58,365 bases of DNA, from NCBI GenBank assembly GCA_900155495.1, contig FTLJ01000481.1, positions 1-58,365 of the forward strand. The letters run 5' to 3'. The stretch is from Porogramme epimiltina. Its lineage: Eukaryota > Basidiomycota > Agaricomycetes > Polyporales > Polyporaceae. Every line of letters begins with the position of its first letter. Position 1 is the stretch's first letter. The notes beneath the pieces are model-generated. The model saw only the letters and a program-made list of their open reading frames with translations, was not told the origin of the DNA and did not search any database. Position numbers and translations under genes: made by a program. This document shows positions 21,906-34,300 of this stretch, piece by piece.

Positions 21906-22729
21906 ACGTACGTGCTGCGAGCTACTTACTATGGAGTGCAGGCAAGCGAGTATGAACGTGCGCAGTGGGCAAGAGCCCAGCCGACATCTAGATGCTCCCC
22001 CTTCAGCATCATCTTCCGGGGAACAGAACGGGATACGAACACTATATGAACGTCACCATGCCTCTTCTGTGGTCGCTGTTGCCTGGCTATCAGAGGTCCT
22101 CGAGCAAGCTTCGATGGCGGCGGTAAATTCGGGGTCTGCACGCACGCCGCCCGCGTTGGCTATATGCGGCACGAGGGCAGCGGCGGCGGCGGCGGCGTCG
22201 CGCGCAGCGGCAAGCAGGACACACGGAACCGCGCCGCGCGCTGGCAACGCGATGGCGCGCCGTGGGCGCGTGCACGCCCCGCCCGCCCTTTCGGCCGTGT
22301 GTCCGTGTGTCCGCGGAATCCAAGGACGCGCCGAATGCGGACCCGAGAGACGGCCCCTCCTCCCCCGCCGCCCTCCCGGTGCGCGGCGCTACATTCCCCG
22401 CCTTCCCAACTTGGAAGTCTTCTCGCGTACAGCCCCGTCCGGGGGCGGTAAGTTTCATATACCCCGGCTCGCCCCCTGTCGTGGGCTTGAATGCCGGACG
22501 GGCGGACTGTCTTAGTGGCGGGATTGTCCCGCGCGGACGGATGGCCCGCTGAAGAATGCACGAAGCTTTGTGGCGGGCGCAGCGGGCGCGTCGCGTATGG
22601 TGAGTGAGTCGACTGGGCGGTTGCGGGCGGAGGCGTGATTGACGATGCGCCGCGGGCGAACGCCGAGCCCCGGGAGACGCGGAGGGCGTCGTCGGCTGGG
22701 GCTGGAGTGGTATCCAACAGAAGCGAATG
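21906..22729. other. GC-rich gene-free region
   Basis: Frames over 200 aa here are Pro/Ala/Arg-rich artefacts on both strands. No gene supported. Confidence 0.4.
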
Positions 22730-23455
22730 ACGGCAGACCGACCGCATGAAATTGCTCCTGACCAGAAGGTTTGGGCGTATTGCGAAGAGTGGGATGATAT
22801 TGCAATATGAGCAGGGCAGCAGCGTACAGAGAAGCCAATATGAGACGAACTGTTTCGGGGAATGTGAATATGGAGGTGGGCCAGGCCCGAACACGGCGTT
22901 GAGGAGAGATGCGAGCCTCGAGGCTGGAATAGAACTTTGGCGCTGATCGGGCCGCAGGGGGGCCAGGGGGGCCTTGACAATTTAAAAGCCAGATCCGCGG
23001 CGACCGGCGGCGGATCCGGTGGGCCGGCTGCGTAAAGTTACTGTTGGACAGAAATGAGTCGCGACCAAGGGGATGATATAGCGACATGAGCAGGGTAGCA
23101 ATTCACAGAGAAGTCGTTATGATACTGAGGAGAGATGCGAGCCTCGAGGCTGGACTAGAACATTGGCGCCGATCGGGCCGCGGGCGGATGTTGCTAATTT
23201 AAAAGCCAGATCCGGGAACGGCCGCTGGCAGGTCGACCGCATGAAATTGCAGCAGGCCAGAAGGTGCGGGCGTATTGCGAAGAATGGGCTGATGTTGCAA
23301 TTCAGGAGCTAAATGTGAGACGAAATGTTGCTACGGTGCAGGGCGAGGCCTGAGTGCGGTGTTGAAGAGAGAGACGGGGCGGAATAGAGCTCGGCGCTAA
23401 GCGGGGCGTAGGCGGCCCTTAAAACCTAGATCCGGGGCGACCGGTGGCGGATCTG
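22730..23455. repeat. Three degenerate tandem units with a palindromic GATCC-GGATC core
   Basis: Three related units at about 22735-23020, 23059-23212 and 23230-23450. Shared strings include ccgcatgaaattgc, ccagaaggt, gggcgtattgcgaagaatgg, gagagatgcgagcctcgagg, the gccgatcgggccg string and aaaagccagatccg. Units 1 and 3 end in an inverted motif: gatccgc...gcggatc at 22991-23016, and agatcc...ggatct at about 23430-23455. The second unit lacks the centre. No reading frame is conserved between units. Confidence 0.6.
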
Positions 23456-24448
23456 AGAAGCGCGATCTCGGGTGATTGGGCTGTGGGGGATTGACTCGCG
23501 CACTTTGTCGTTGACGGCGTGCCGACGCAGCTGCCAGCAGGGCCTTCGCAGTCAATGCTGCCTGCTCTCGGGCCGGCGACGACGTCTGGCGGTGTCGAGG
23601 GCGACGACGGCGGTCGCAGCTCGGGGTCCGTGTCGAGGATCAGGTAGGGGCGGTCCGTGTCGCGCATACATACGCTGACGGGCTCGAGGCAGGGCGATCG
23701 GTCGGGAGGGTCATGTAACTGGAAGCTGTGGGTGCCATGCTGGACTGGGCAGGTGGAATTAGGGTAGCGGTGCGAAATTGGCGACTGCTCCCGTGGTACT
23801 CGGAGGGGGAGGTGCACTGGATGCAACGACGCAGCTCTCGCGTGAGTCGCGTGGGCCGCGTGAGTGCAGGCTAGCGTACGTGCGCGCGCGCCGGGGCGGG
23901 CTGGGCGCGGACGCAAGGGCTCCACAGCGCGGGGTCGCTTTTGTCTTCTGGAGAACATTCTCACAGATGGCAGGATGCGAGCGGGGGCTGCTGGCGGCGG
24001 GCGCTGGGCGTGCTCCGTGGGCGGCGGAGGGGGCAAGGGGCCTTCCATTCTTTGACGTGCCCCGGCGTGCGCCTTCCCGCCGTGCGCGCAGGCTCGTCGC
24101 TGGGCCCGCGCCGTCCCCGCGGCGTTGGCCTGGCCACACGGCTTCGCGCCGGAAGCAGACCGACTGAATGCGGGATGCCCAAAGCCTGCCAATCCCCGGC
24201 CAGGCCTCCAGGACCTGCCACTCCTTCGCCCCGCGAGACGCCGAGTCATCCGCCGCTTCTCTCCGGAACGAGCAGCGGATCGGTCCCAGCCCTTGTCATG
24301 ACGTCCCCCGCCTGCCAGCGACCGGCGGCGGCGCAGTGCACAGCTCGCGCCCTTCATAAATCCCCCATTTTCTCGCTCTCTCTTCCCCGGCGCCCCCTCC
24401 CCGTCTCCCCACCCCGCTCCCCGCCTTTTCCGCCTCCAACTGCCCGCC
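23456..24448. other. GC-rich upstream region of the MFS gene
   Basis: No gene supported. A TATA-like cttcataaat at about 24352-24361 sits about 90 nt before the MFS start codon and is followed by a C/T-rich leader, common in fungal promoters. Confidence 0.4.
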
Positions 24449-26020
24449 ATGACCGACGTCGAGAAGGCGGACTCCAAGTACGACCACCGCATGTCCGCGG
24501 CCACCTGCTCCGACACCGCCGTCGAGCTCAAGTCCGACGCGCCCTCCGTCAAGTCCACCGCCCCCGCCGGCCCCGACGGCGGCCCGCGCGGCTGGCTCAC
24601 CGTCTTCGGCGCCTTCCTCGCCCTCTTCTGCACCTTCGGCCAGCTCAACTCCTTCGGCACCTTCCAGACCTGGTACGCCGAGCACCAGCTGCACCACCTC
24701 GCGCCCTCGACCATCTCGTGGATCGGGTCGCTCCAGCTCTGGGTCTTCTTCTTCGCGGTGCGTGGCGCGCGTGCGTCTTCCGCGGATCCCCATTCATCGT
24801 GCTACACAGGGATGGCCCGTCGGCCGGATATTTGATGCGTACGGCCCACGCCCGATCATGATCGCCGGGACCCTCATCCTCGTCTTCGGCACGATGATGA
24901 CGAGCATCTCGACGCAGTACTACCAGTACATCCTCGCGCAGGGCGTCGTCGTCGGCGTGGGCATAGGCACCGTGTAGGTCGTCGCGTGCGCTCCCGCGAT
25001 GTCCTGCCCGCTCACCGTGCCCCGCGCGCGCCTCCCAGGTTCTACCCCAGCCTCGCAGCGATCTCGACCCACTTCCAGAGATACCGGAGCACGGCGCTCG
25101 GGATCGCAATCGCGGGCTCGGGCGTCGGCGGGGTGTCGTGGCCAATCATGTACCAGCAGCTCTTCGCCCGCGTCGGGTTCGCGTGGACGGTGCGCATCAC
25201 CGGGTTCGTCACGCTCGCGCTCGGGGCGGTCGCCATCGCCACCGTCTCGAGCACGCTCACGACGCCGCGCGAGAGCGCACCGCTGTTCGACCGCAACATG
25301 TTCCGCGACGCAACATATATGCTCGTCCTCGTCGGGAGCACGCTCGTCTGTCTCGGTGCGTACGCGGCGCCTCGCTCGCGCTTCCCGCCGCCTTCCCTCC
25401 CTAGCGCGCCAGCACTAACCCCGCTTTGCAGGCCTGTTCATCCCGTTCTTTTACATCGTCGACTACTCCACCGCGCACGGCATCGCACCACACATGGCGT
25501 TCTACGTCCTCAGCGCGATGAACGCGGGAGGTATCCTCGGGCGGCTCGTCCCACCCATCCTCTCGGACCGGCTCGGGGCCTTTAACGTGTTCGTGCCGTG
25601 CGCGGCGCTCACGGGCCTCTCGATGCTCCTCCTGTGGCCGTTCACGAAGCACCTCCCGGGGATTGTAGTCTTCGCCGTCCTCTATGGCTTCTTCTCAGGC
25701 GCGTTCAACGCGCTTGTCTTCCCGTGTGTCGTCCAGATCTCGGACATCCGCGCGATTGGCACGCGTGTTGGTGTGCTGTACACCGTCGTGTCTATCCCGT
25801 GAGTCGTCCCATCTATGTGCTGCGCTGGGGGTAAGCTAACCAGGTGTACGTGGGTTTCAGGGCACTGTGTGGAGGCCCTGCAGCAGGTGCGATCCTCAGG
25901 GCTGCTGGGGGCAACTACCTCGGCATGATGCTCCTCGCGGGCGTGTCCGTCGTCGCGGGCTCGCTCTTCCTCTTCTGGGCCCGCCTCACGCTCAACGCTA
26001 AGCTCTGTGCACGCATATAG
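24449..26020 (+). CDS. MFS transporter, monocarboxylate-permease-like
   Basis: Plasma-membrane solute carrier of the major facilitator superfamily, MCT branch (fungal MCH/riboflavin-transporter-like group). Exons 24449-24757, 24810-24973, 25039-25355, 25432-25798 and 25861-26020 join in phase to about 438 aa with twelve predicted helices. Visible landmarks are the N-terminal [20 protein letters not shown], the early [28 protein letters not shown] with the cytoplasmic RxxDxxGPR loop, and the helix [16 protein letters not shown]. The second-half motif [20 protein letters not shown] corresponds to the MFS loop 8/9 repeat. The protein ends [15 protein letters not shown]. The substrate cannot be told from sequence. 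Confidence 0.92.
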
Positions 26021-28218
26021 GCGTGTGCCGCTCTGCCATTTTCGTTCCTACGGGCCGTTCTCTTCGCGCTTTTATTGCCTCTGTCCCGTCTCCGTGCCTC
26101 CGCTCTCCCCGTCGTGATTGCTGTGTGCTGTCGCCTCGCCCCCATCTCCGCTCTCGCTCCCACCCGTGCACCTTCTTCCGGCACATCGTTGTAACTCCGT
26201 GGTATACCCCCCACAGTGTATCGGTATCATTATTTGTAAGTTGTAAAGTAGCTACCCTGCCCTTGCCCGTGCTCTTGCCCACCCCCTCACCCACTTGGTT
26301 CACGACTCTACAGTAGACGACCCTCTTCGTTCACACACGGACTCCTTCTCACGCCTTTACACTCGACGATCCCCCCCACCCCACTTAGTACTAATGCCTC
26401 ACCTACGCTCACGTCTTACACGTCCCGCACCGCGCATAGCTTGTATAATGGAAATCGCGACGTCAGATCTACGCTTGCATGCCTCCATTCCGTCGCTCGG
26501 GCGCGCCCGCCTGTCATGCCTCAGCTTATACTTATGCCATATGTGTGCACATGCCCCCCGAGGCGCCGCGCTGTCGCACGTCGACGTCCCTGCCCGGACT
26601 ATTCGGCGGCAGCGCGCAGTGCTGCAGCGTTCGCACGCCCTCGAGCGTCGCGCGCCCGTCCCGTGCAGCGCTACGCGCTCTACGGCCGCGCCCGCGGTTC
26701 TCCCAGGGGGCAAGGGGGGAAGGCGCGGAGACGGCGATTGCGCGTCCGGCGGCGCGCGCGAGCCGTGCGGCGCACCGGCGAGCGAGGAGCACGGCTCAGC
26801 GGCCGCGCTGAGCTTGCCGGGCGGCGACCTGTGGCTCGAACGCGTGAGCTTGGAAGGCGAATGTTGAACGCTTGAACGCTTGAACGCTGGGCCGCCAGGG
26901 GTAGTGGGGTGGGTCAGGGACGCGGGGGGCGCGGAGGGCAGAGACGGCGGGCCTCGACCCGCGGCGAAGTGGAGAAGTGGCGAAGGGGAGAGGGGGAGAA
27001 CGGGAGAAGGGGGCGCGAGTCCGTGCGCGCTGTCGCTGGCCCCGTTAGCGTTCCCGCGGGCATGACGGGCGCCCGGCGGCTCCCCGCGCGCCCGGCGCGC
27101 GCAGGCGCGTCGCGGAAGCGCATATATGCGTTAAGTGCAAGTGTATGCGTGTGCCTCCATTAAGGTGGCCAGGCCAGGGCGCGCCGTCCCGAGGCTCGGC
27201 GCGCGTGCAGTAGGTACTTAGAACTTAGAAGTTGGGTTTGGAGCCCGACGCCGCGGCCGCGTTCGCTCCCTCGGGCTGCTTGGCGTCGTTCGCGGAAGTG
27301 CTCAGCGGCGCGGGCGCGCCCCCCGCCGAACACACCAATTTCCGGGCTTGGTGTAATCTACGCTCCGCGCATCCCGGACTCCCAGGTGCGGCCTTCGGGT
27401 TCCCTCCAGACGGGTACTCTGTATGTATGTGCGGTGGCTGCGCGCGCCCCGCCCGCACCCGCTCGCGAGTTCTCTCGAGGCGTTCTCGTACTGATGGAAC
27501 TTGCATACGAGTGAACGGGGTGGTACTCAAGGGGCACCCCGACGTCCTCGGGGGGAGCACGTCTCTCCGAAATCCGGATATTCTGCCGGGGAACGCGAAG
27601 CGTCGCGGCGAGCGCGCGCGGCGCTCGGATGTGCATCACCGGACACGGTTGTACGCGCTCGGGGGTAGCGCATTGGGGTGCGATTGGGGATGTTGTTCGG
27701 GCGCGCGGCGAGGAAGGACGACGAAATCGGTGTCGCACACGGGTGAAGCGGGGAGGCGCGCCGTTAGAGTGTGCGTGGGCGCGCTCGCGGCGCGATGGTG
27801 GTGGGCGCGACGGGCGGGCGATCGCGGGGGCGCATCTTCAAATCGCGAAGCCCGGCTGGTAGCGCCGGCTGAATGGAAGCACCCTTGTTGTTCGAAGCTT
27901 AACTTGTGGGTCGTATATGGATTCGTGATGGACATTACAGCGGTACAACGGGAGAAGGAATACAGGTACGTCACGGGACTAGGAGACTACATACGCTAGA
28001 CGAGACTACTGCGGGGGTATGAGGGGCTGCGAGCGGGGCTGAGCGCGTCACGTAAGAACGAGCGAGCGCGGCGCGCGCCATGAGATCTGGGAACGTAAGT
28101 TACACAATCCGAAGGAGAAACGTCAGCAACAGAATCTAAGAAACGGGGGAGGGCAAGCGACCAGACCCCCTCCCCGCGCTCTAAATAACAAGCGACGCCG
28201 AGAACGCCGGGAAGGGGC
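26021..28218. other. GC-rich gene-free region
   Basis: About 2.2 kb between the MFS gene and the convergent 7TM gene. It includes a gaacgctt triplet repeat at 26867-26888 and a purine-rich run near 26970-27015. No gene supported; long frames are GC artefacts. Confidence 0.45.
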
Positions 28219-30238
28219 TTAGTCGCGCGAGAGCCCCACGGGGAACGTGGCGAGTTCCACCCACTCCTGCGTCGTCGAGCGCGCGATCGTCACCCCGTCC
28301 AGCGTCGGCGTGTGTGCGTGCCCAGACGGCGGGCGGCGCGCGCCCCGCGGCCGCGTACGTGTACGCGTGCGCGCACGGGCGGCGGACGGCGTGCCCGACG
28401 CCGCGGCGGTGACGGTGACGGGCGCGGCGGTGACGGTAGACGGGAACGCGAGCGCGACGACGGGCGGGGCGTCACCCGCGCCGAGGGCGTTTGTGCTGTC
28501 CTCGGAGGTGCGCGCAGGCGTATGGTCCCCGCCAGAGTCGAGCAGGCGGAGCGCGAGGGGCGAGCTGGGGCTGGCGGGGGAGAAGTGGAGGGCGGGGCCG
28601 GGGCCGGGGTGCGCGGTGGGGAGCTGCTCGCGCCGCCTGCGGCGTTCGAGGCGGCGCTGGAGCTCGGGCCACTTGTACAGCGCGACGGTGAGGCTCCATA
28701 ATGGCGCGAGGGAGAGGAGGAGCGCGGTGATCTGGTAAGGAGTGCACGTGCGGTTAGTGGGATGGGATGCGTGGTAGTGATGTGGGCACCCACCTGGCCG
28801 AAGCCGCTCACGACGTCTTCGCCCTGGAAGATGCAGTTCGCTTGGATCTGTATCTCGGACGCTTTATAGAGGGGACAGGTTAGCGGTGGGGGTTCAAGTC
28901 TATGGAGTATGGACTGCGGCTTACCGATGATATAGACCAGCCAGAGCACGATGCACAGAATGTTGTACCAGAATATCAGCTGGCGCCCCTTCTCTTTCCA
29001 CCCGGGAATAGTATTATACATAGATAGTAGCAGCTGCTTGTAGAGTGGCCGAGGCCCGGAGGTGGTAGAGTCGGAGGAGGTAGACAGATATGTTCCGATG
29101 GATGACGCCGGAGATGAACGCAGGGTCGCGGGGCGCGCACGCGCCGGGCTCGTCAGCGCGAGGACGATGGTCATGCCCATCGTGATCGCGAGCGAAAATA
29201 GGAGCCAGAGCACCCAGACGAACATGTAGTGTGCGTTGACGTCCGCGGCGGACCACTCGGCGAGGAAGAAGACGAGCTGCGTTTGCCCCGAGCAGTTCTT
29301 CTGGCCGTAGGAGGGCGAGACGAAGAGGACGACGCCCCACGACCACTGGAGGACGACCTGGGTGAGGAGCGCGAGCGCGAGAAAGACGCGCTGGCGGCTC
29401 TGCGCGCGCTCGATCCGCCGCCGGTGCTTGCCCGTGATCTCGTCGACGGCGGCGCCGACCATGCGCTGCTGCGCGTCCAGGTCGTCGTCCTCGAGCACGT
29501 TCCGCGCGAGCTGCTGCTGGTAGTACTCGCGCGGCGTCAGCCGCCAGATGGACAGCGTCGGCGCGACGGCAAGCGAGCTGATGCACGAGAGCGTCGCGAA
29601 GCTGTGGAGCGGGTTGTCAGCATCCGTGGTGCGAATGGTTTGGGGCGCAGGCGACGCCGTGTCGTGTGACTGTCGTGCTCCGGGACGTGCGCGGCGCCCG
29701 CGCTCCGACCACGTCGCATGTACACTACGCCACCGACGGTTTGAGCGAAGAGGGAAGCGAGTAACTCACTTCATGGTCAGGATCGCGTGGTGGAGGGTAA
29801 TCGTCTGGTTCCGCTTCTGGACCATTGCAGCGATCACGAGGGCTGCGGTGAGAAGAGTGGCTGCCCAGGTGCTAGGGACCGAGTCGCGCCGCGAGAAGAT
29901 GACCAGGAGGGCTGGAGAAGAGCAAAAGCGGGGTGAGCGAGCGGCGCGCGGCGACGAACATTGGGAATACGAGACCACGACAGTATCCGCGCGTCTTCTC
30001 CGTCACATGCCAACGTCTTGCACCATAGGGGCTCATTCAAAAGCAGTCAGCAAGCAAAGAAGGCATACTTACTGTTCATCAGGCTCTGAAGGTAAAAGGC
30101 GCTACGGACGCCAATGCCGGAAATGTCTTGGTTTGGACATATCGCCGTGCAAGTGGTGTTGATATCGGGGGGCGCCGAGCACGCGAGTGCGGCGATGGTT
30201 GCGTTCTGGAGGACGTCGGGTGAGACCTTGCACCACAT
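28219..30238 (-). CDS. Seven-helix membrane protein, array copy 1
   Basis: First and most diverged of four paralogues in the array; each is divergently transcribed from an amino-acid permease. Five exons start at ATG 30238. Exon 1 (to 30073) has a short Cys-rich ectodomain, WCKVSPDVLQ...CTAICPNQDISGIGVRSAFY, leading into helix 1. Exon 2 (about 29911-29774) has SRRDSVPSTWAATLLTAALV, helix 2. Exon 3 (about 29608-28925) carries FATLSCISSLAVAP, a basic/acidic loop with LEDDDLDAQQ, FLALALLTQVVLQWSWGVVL, FVWVLWLLFSLAITMGMTIV and IFWYNILCIVLWLVYIIG. Exon 4 is ASEIQIQANCIFQGEDVVSG. Exon 5 has ITALLLSLAPLW (helix 7) and a long Pro/Ser/Thr tail ending TTQEWVELATFPVGLSRD. Family and function are not recognised; seven helices with an outside N-terminus would resemble a receptor. 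Confidence 0.72.
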
Positions 30239-31354
30239 TCACGTAGTGGGTGTTGAGGGTCAGCTGGGGAGCATGAGGTAGAGGGGGAGAGTGTGAATCG
30301 GAGAGGAAAGAGAGAGAGAGAGAGATAGCGCGCCAGCCATGGTCGGTATTTAAGCCACCGGGCGCAGTGGCAGAATCACCGGAGTTAACCTAGATAAGTA
30401 CGGCACTACGTGGACGTCGCAAGGAACAATGCCCGTGTTGGAGTAAAGTGTGGCAGGCGAAGGTGGCTGCGGTGAGGTCGGCGCGGCGAGGATGATGCAC
30501 GCGACATGGGCTGGAGAGCGCGGCAGCGCCTCGTCCGTTTACGGAAGGCTGGGATCGGCTTCTTTATGGGCGGTACACGCCGCGCAGGCTTGATATCGGG
30601 CGCGAGTATGGTCGAGCTGTCAAAGGAGTACACGAAGGTCCGGGACCTGGAGATAAGGGTGGCATGTGGTGAGAACTAGTAGAATGGCATTGAGCGATAT
30701 TGGAAAGTAGAGTTGCTAGATACCTAGCTTTTCTTGTCAGCAGAGCCCCGAGCCAGAACCTGTTCAGTTGGAATCTAGGAGCTGCGCCCTTCCTTATCTT
30801 CACGGATGTTATTGCGCTGACACGTGCCGAGAGGGACCCAGGACGAGAACAAGGTGGAGGAGGGCGCCAATCATACAATTACCCCGGACGCGTACGGAAT
30901 GTGGAGTGCGAGGCCACCCGGGGGCACTGCTTGGCCCCAGGTTCCTGATCCAGCATCGTCCGCATCGTCATTCTTACCAACTTCGTATGGCCTCAAGCGG
31001 CGCAGACACTGAATAGGTCCCTTGGCCACGCAGCGCGCGGCTGCCGCTGCGTCCGTTTTGACAGATACACGTTTTCGAGACACAGCCTCCCGCCGTTGCC
31101 ACCGTCGACCAAGTGCCAGCGAGGCGCTGTCTCAAGCTCCCGCCGCCTTATCGCGCGTCACCCCTAGTCATTCCCATGGCCGATGTCTAGGAACCGAGGA
31201 CGTTCTGCGATCGAGACGCAAACCTTCAACTCGCCAAGTGTAGGTCACCGGTTTCCGCTGACCAGGAGCGCACTGGCCCTTTCAACCGCAGAGCCCCCCT
31301 TCGGCGCAAGTTGCACTCCGACCCCCACCTCCCCCTCCAGTCGCAGGCTGCACA
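30239..31354. promoter_or_regulatory. Shared divergent intergenic region, unit 1
   Basis: 1.1 kb between the start codons of the minus-strand 7TM gene and the plus-strand permease. No other gene seen. It is the likely bidirectional control region of the pair. A ga-rich microsatellite (gagagagagagagaga) lies at about 30309-30325. Confidence 0.5.
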
Positions 31355-34300
31355 ATGACCACCCCCAACGACTCTCAACTCCGGGCGCGGCTCAAGCCCT
31401 CTCCCCTGGAGAAGGGCACCTTGCGCGTGCGGATCGAAGACCCTCAGCCCACGCCGCGGCGAAGGCTGCAAGAACAGCGAGAGCGGATCCTCAAGTTCCA
31501 ACGCAGATGGGAGCGAATCAGTACCGACCTCCCGCCCCAACTTTCTCGGAAGCATAGTGAGTTGTGCTTCTGTAGCATGCTTCGGTCCACGCCGCTGACG
31601 AGGTCGTGTGCTCGCAGTTGGCATGATCTCTATTGGTGCGCGGGGTCATTTTGACGGTGACGTCATCACTGATCAGGAGTCCGGCAGGGGGTGTGATTGG
31701 TACCGGCCTCTTCGTTGGGTCCGCTGTGCGTGTTCTTCTCGACCATTTGCCCTCTTGATACTCACTTACACTCCGTTTCCATTCTAATACAGGATGCTCT
31801 ACGATACGGTGGCCCTGTGGGCGCCTTCTTGGGCTACTCCATCGTTGGCACCGTCGTGTATTGTCTGTGTGTCTCCGTAGGAGAGATGATCGCATTCTTG
31901 CAAGTGTTTCGTTCCCATACGCCCTGTCCCCGACTAACATTCAATAAGGCCGAACGTAGGTGGGGTAGTAGGTCTGGCAGACTTGTACGTCGATCCCGCA
32001 CTGGGATTTTCCCTGGGATGGGCGGCCTGGGTGAGTTCTTGCTTTTCGGATACCGTTATCCCCGGCTGACGTATTCGCAGTACAACTGGAGCGTAACTCT
32101 ACGTGAGTATTTAAACCTTACAAGCACGACGGCCAGGCGCCGATATCACAGCACGGGAAACGCGGGGGAAATGGTCTGTGGCGTTGACCTGCCGCTAGCG
32201 CTATGTCAACGTCACTTGCCCATTTTCCAGCATTGAGTGCCGCGCTACCCCCGTTGTCAAGCTCCCAAAGATCTGACCAGGTTTACGTGCTCAGCGGCCG
32301 AAATCACGGCTGCAGCAGTGGTCATCGGGTATTGGAAGGATGATTTGTCCAGGACCCTGTAAGCAGAACGCATCCCGCTTGTGTAACGCAATTACTCACG
32401 CCGAGTAGTGTTGTCGCGCTGTCTGCGCTATTCGTATGTGGTCCTTGGCCATGACACTGCCGATCACTGAAGCGAGAGGTCCTACTAGCTACTCATCGCC
32501 ACGACGATCAATTGCTTTCCGTCGAGGGTTTATGGCGAGATGGAGTTTTATCTCTCGTGTGTCAAAGTGGCCACAATCGTCATCATTAGTGCGTCCCCTT
32601 CGGTGCTGTGTGGAAATCTATCTCATGCGTCCGTAGTCTTTCTTTGCCTAGCCATTGACATAGGAGCGTCTCATCAGGGGTAAGTCCTCGAGCTGGCTCA
32701 TCATCACGGCCATCCTAACGATGTCATTCCAGACCTATATTGTTTAGAACCTGGAGAGAGCAACCGTTTTCCGAAAGCTACCTCGGTATTACAGGAGCTA
32801 AGGGGCAGTTTCTTGGATTCTGGGCAGTCATAATGCAAGCGTCATTCTCATTCTTCGGCTCGGAAGTCCCTGGAATCGTACGTTGGATTTGTCGAAAAAG
32901 TACCCAGCTGGAACTCATATTCTTGATAGGCAGCTGGAGAAGTTATCGATGCGACTCGCGTAAGCATCCCCTCCCAATATATGCTCTCTCAAGTCCGCTT
33001 ATCTGTGTATTAGAATGTCCCACGAGCTCTGAGGAAAGTTTGGATCCGGATGTGAGTCTTCAGGACTGCGATTCAAACCAATGCTGACGCCAAAGTCTTA
33101 GTACTCTATTCTACGTTGGTGGTGTCCTAGTCTCAGGGCTACTAGTGCCTGCGAACAACGCCGCTCTCAAACAAAGCGACAACCAGCAGAATGGCCACTC
33201 CTCTCCATTCGTGATTGCTTTCAACCTTGCGAGATGGAAAGTGGTATGAAACCTATTTCCTCTATTCACGCTCTCGCGCACTCACTTTTTATGCAGCTTC
33301 CCGACGCAGTCAATGCCGCCATCCTGCTCTCGGCCTGGTCCGCCGCCGCATCCGACATCTACATCTCCAGCCGCTTCCTCTTCTTCCTCTCGAGGCGCGG
33401 ACACGCCCCCGCCTTCCTCGCCCATCTCTTCCGCTACCCCCGCGCGCGCCAGGTGCACTCCAACCGGAGCGACAGCGACCTCGGGGATTCGTCCGAGCGC
33501 GAGGACTCTGGCGACGAGCTCGACTCATCCGAGGGCGCAGACTCATCAGACGGTCACGTGCACGGGTACGAGGTGCGCCGTGAGCGGCGCCCGAGCGACG
33601 CGTCAGCATCGTCGCCCCCGTCGACGCCTGAATTGGGCGGGGAGCCTGTCGTGCCGCGCGAGCAGCCGACATACGTGATGCCACTGGCGAGCGTGCTCGT
33701 GTCCGCGTCTGTCGGGATGCTCACGTTCCTGAGCTACAACACGGGCAGCGCGGGGACGGTGTTCAGCTGGCTCGTGAGCGTCGCGAGCGTCGCGTCGTTG
33801 CAGTCGTGGGCGGGGATGCTGTTCACGTACATCCGCTGGCACCGCGGCACGGTACACTACGAGCGCAAGTTCAGGGACCAGAACACGGAAGAGGCGAAGA
33901 AAGCGCGAGAACAGATTGCGCAGATCAAGAAGGCCCGGCAGTGGGGTCAGCCGTATGTGAGTATATGCTTGCTTGGGTTGTGGGTGCTCGGCTGTGTCTG
34001 ATCTCAGGGTCGCTTAGCTCGCGTGGTATGCGTTCTTGCTGTGCATGATCGTTCTCTTCACGAATGGGTGGTAGGCATCTCCATCCTGTACATAAAAGGA
34101 TCTATGCCGACGTGTATCATGCAGGGCTGTGTTTGTCCACAATGGGTGGCGGATTGCGGACGTGTTTGGACAAGAGCCGCCCGAGTACGATCAAGACGAG
34201 AAGCTCCAAGACCCTGTTTCTCTCTTCCTTTCTGCCTACGTTCCATTGGTGCGTGTTATACTAACACGAACCGTTACTCCCACATGCTGAGATCTTACTT

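Noticed and set aside
23419..24714. 431-aa minus-strand frame overlapping the MFS first exon
   Set aside because: Caused by high GC; motif-free Ala/Pro/Arg-rich translation, antisense to a clear gene.
27232..27999. 255-aa plus-strand frame
   Set aside because: GC artefact: overlapping long frames on the opposite strand and no recognisable motif.
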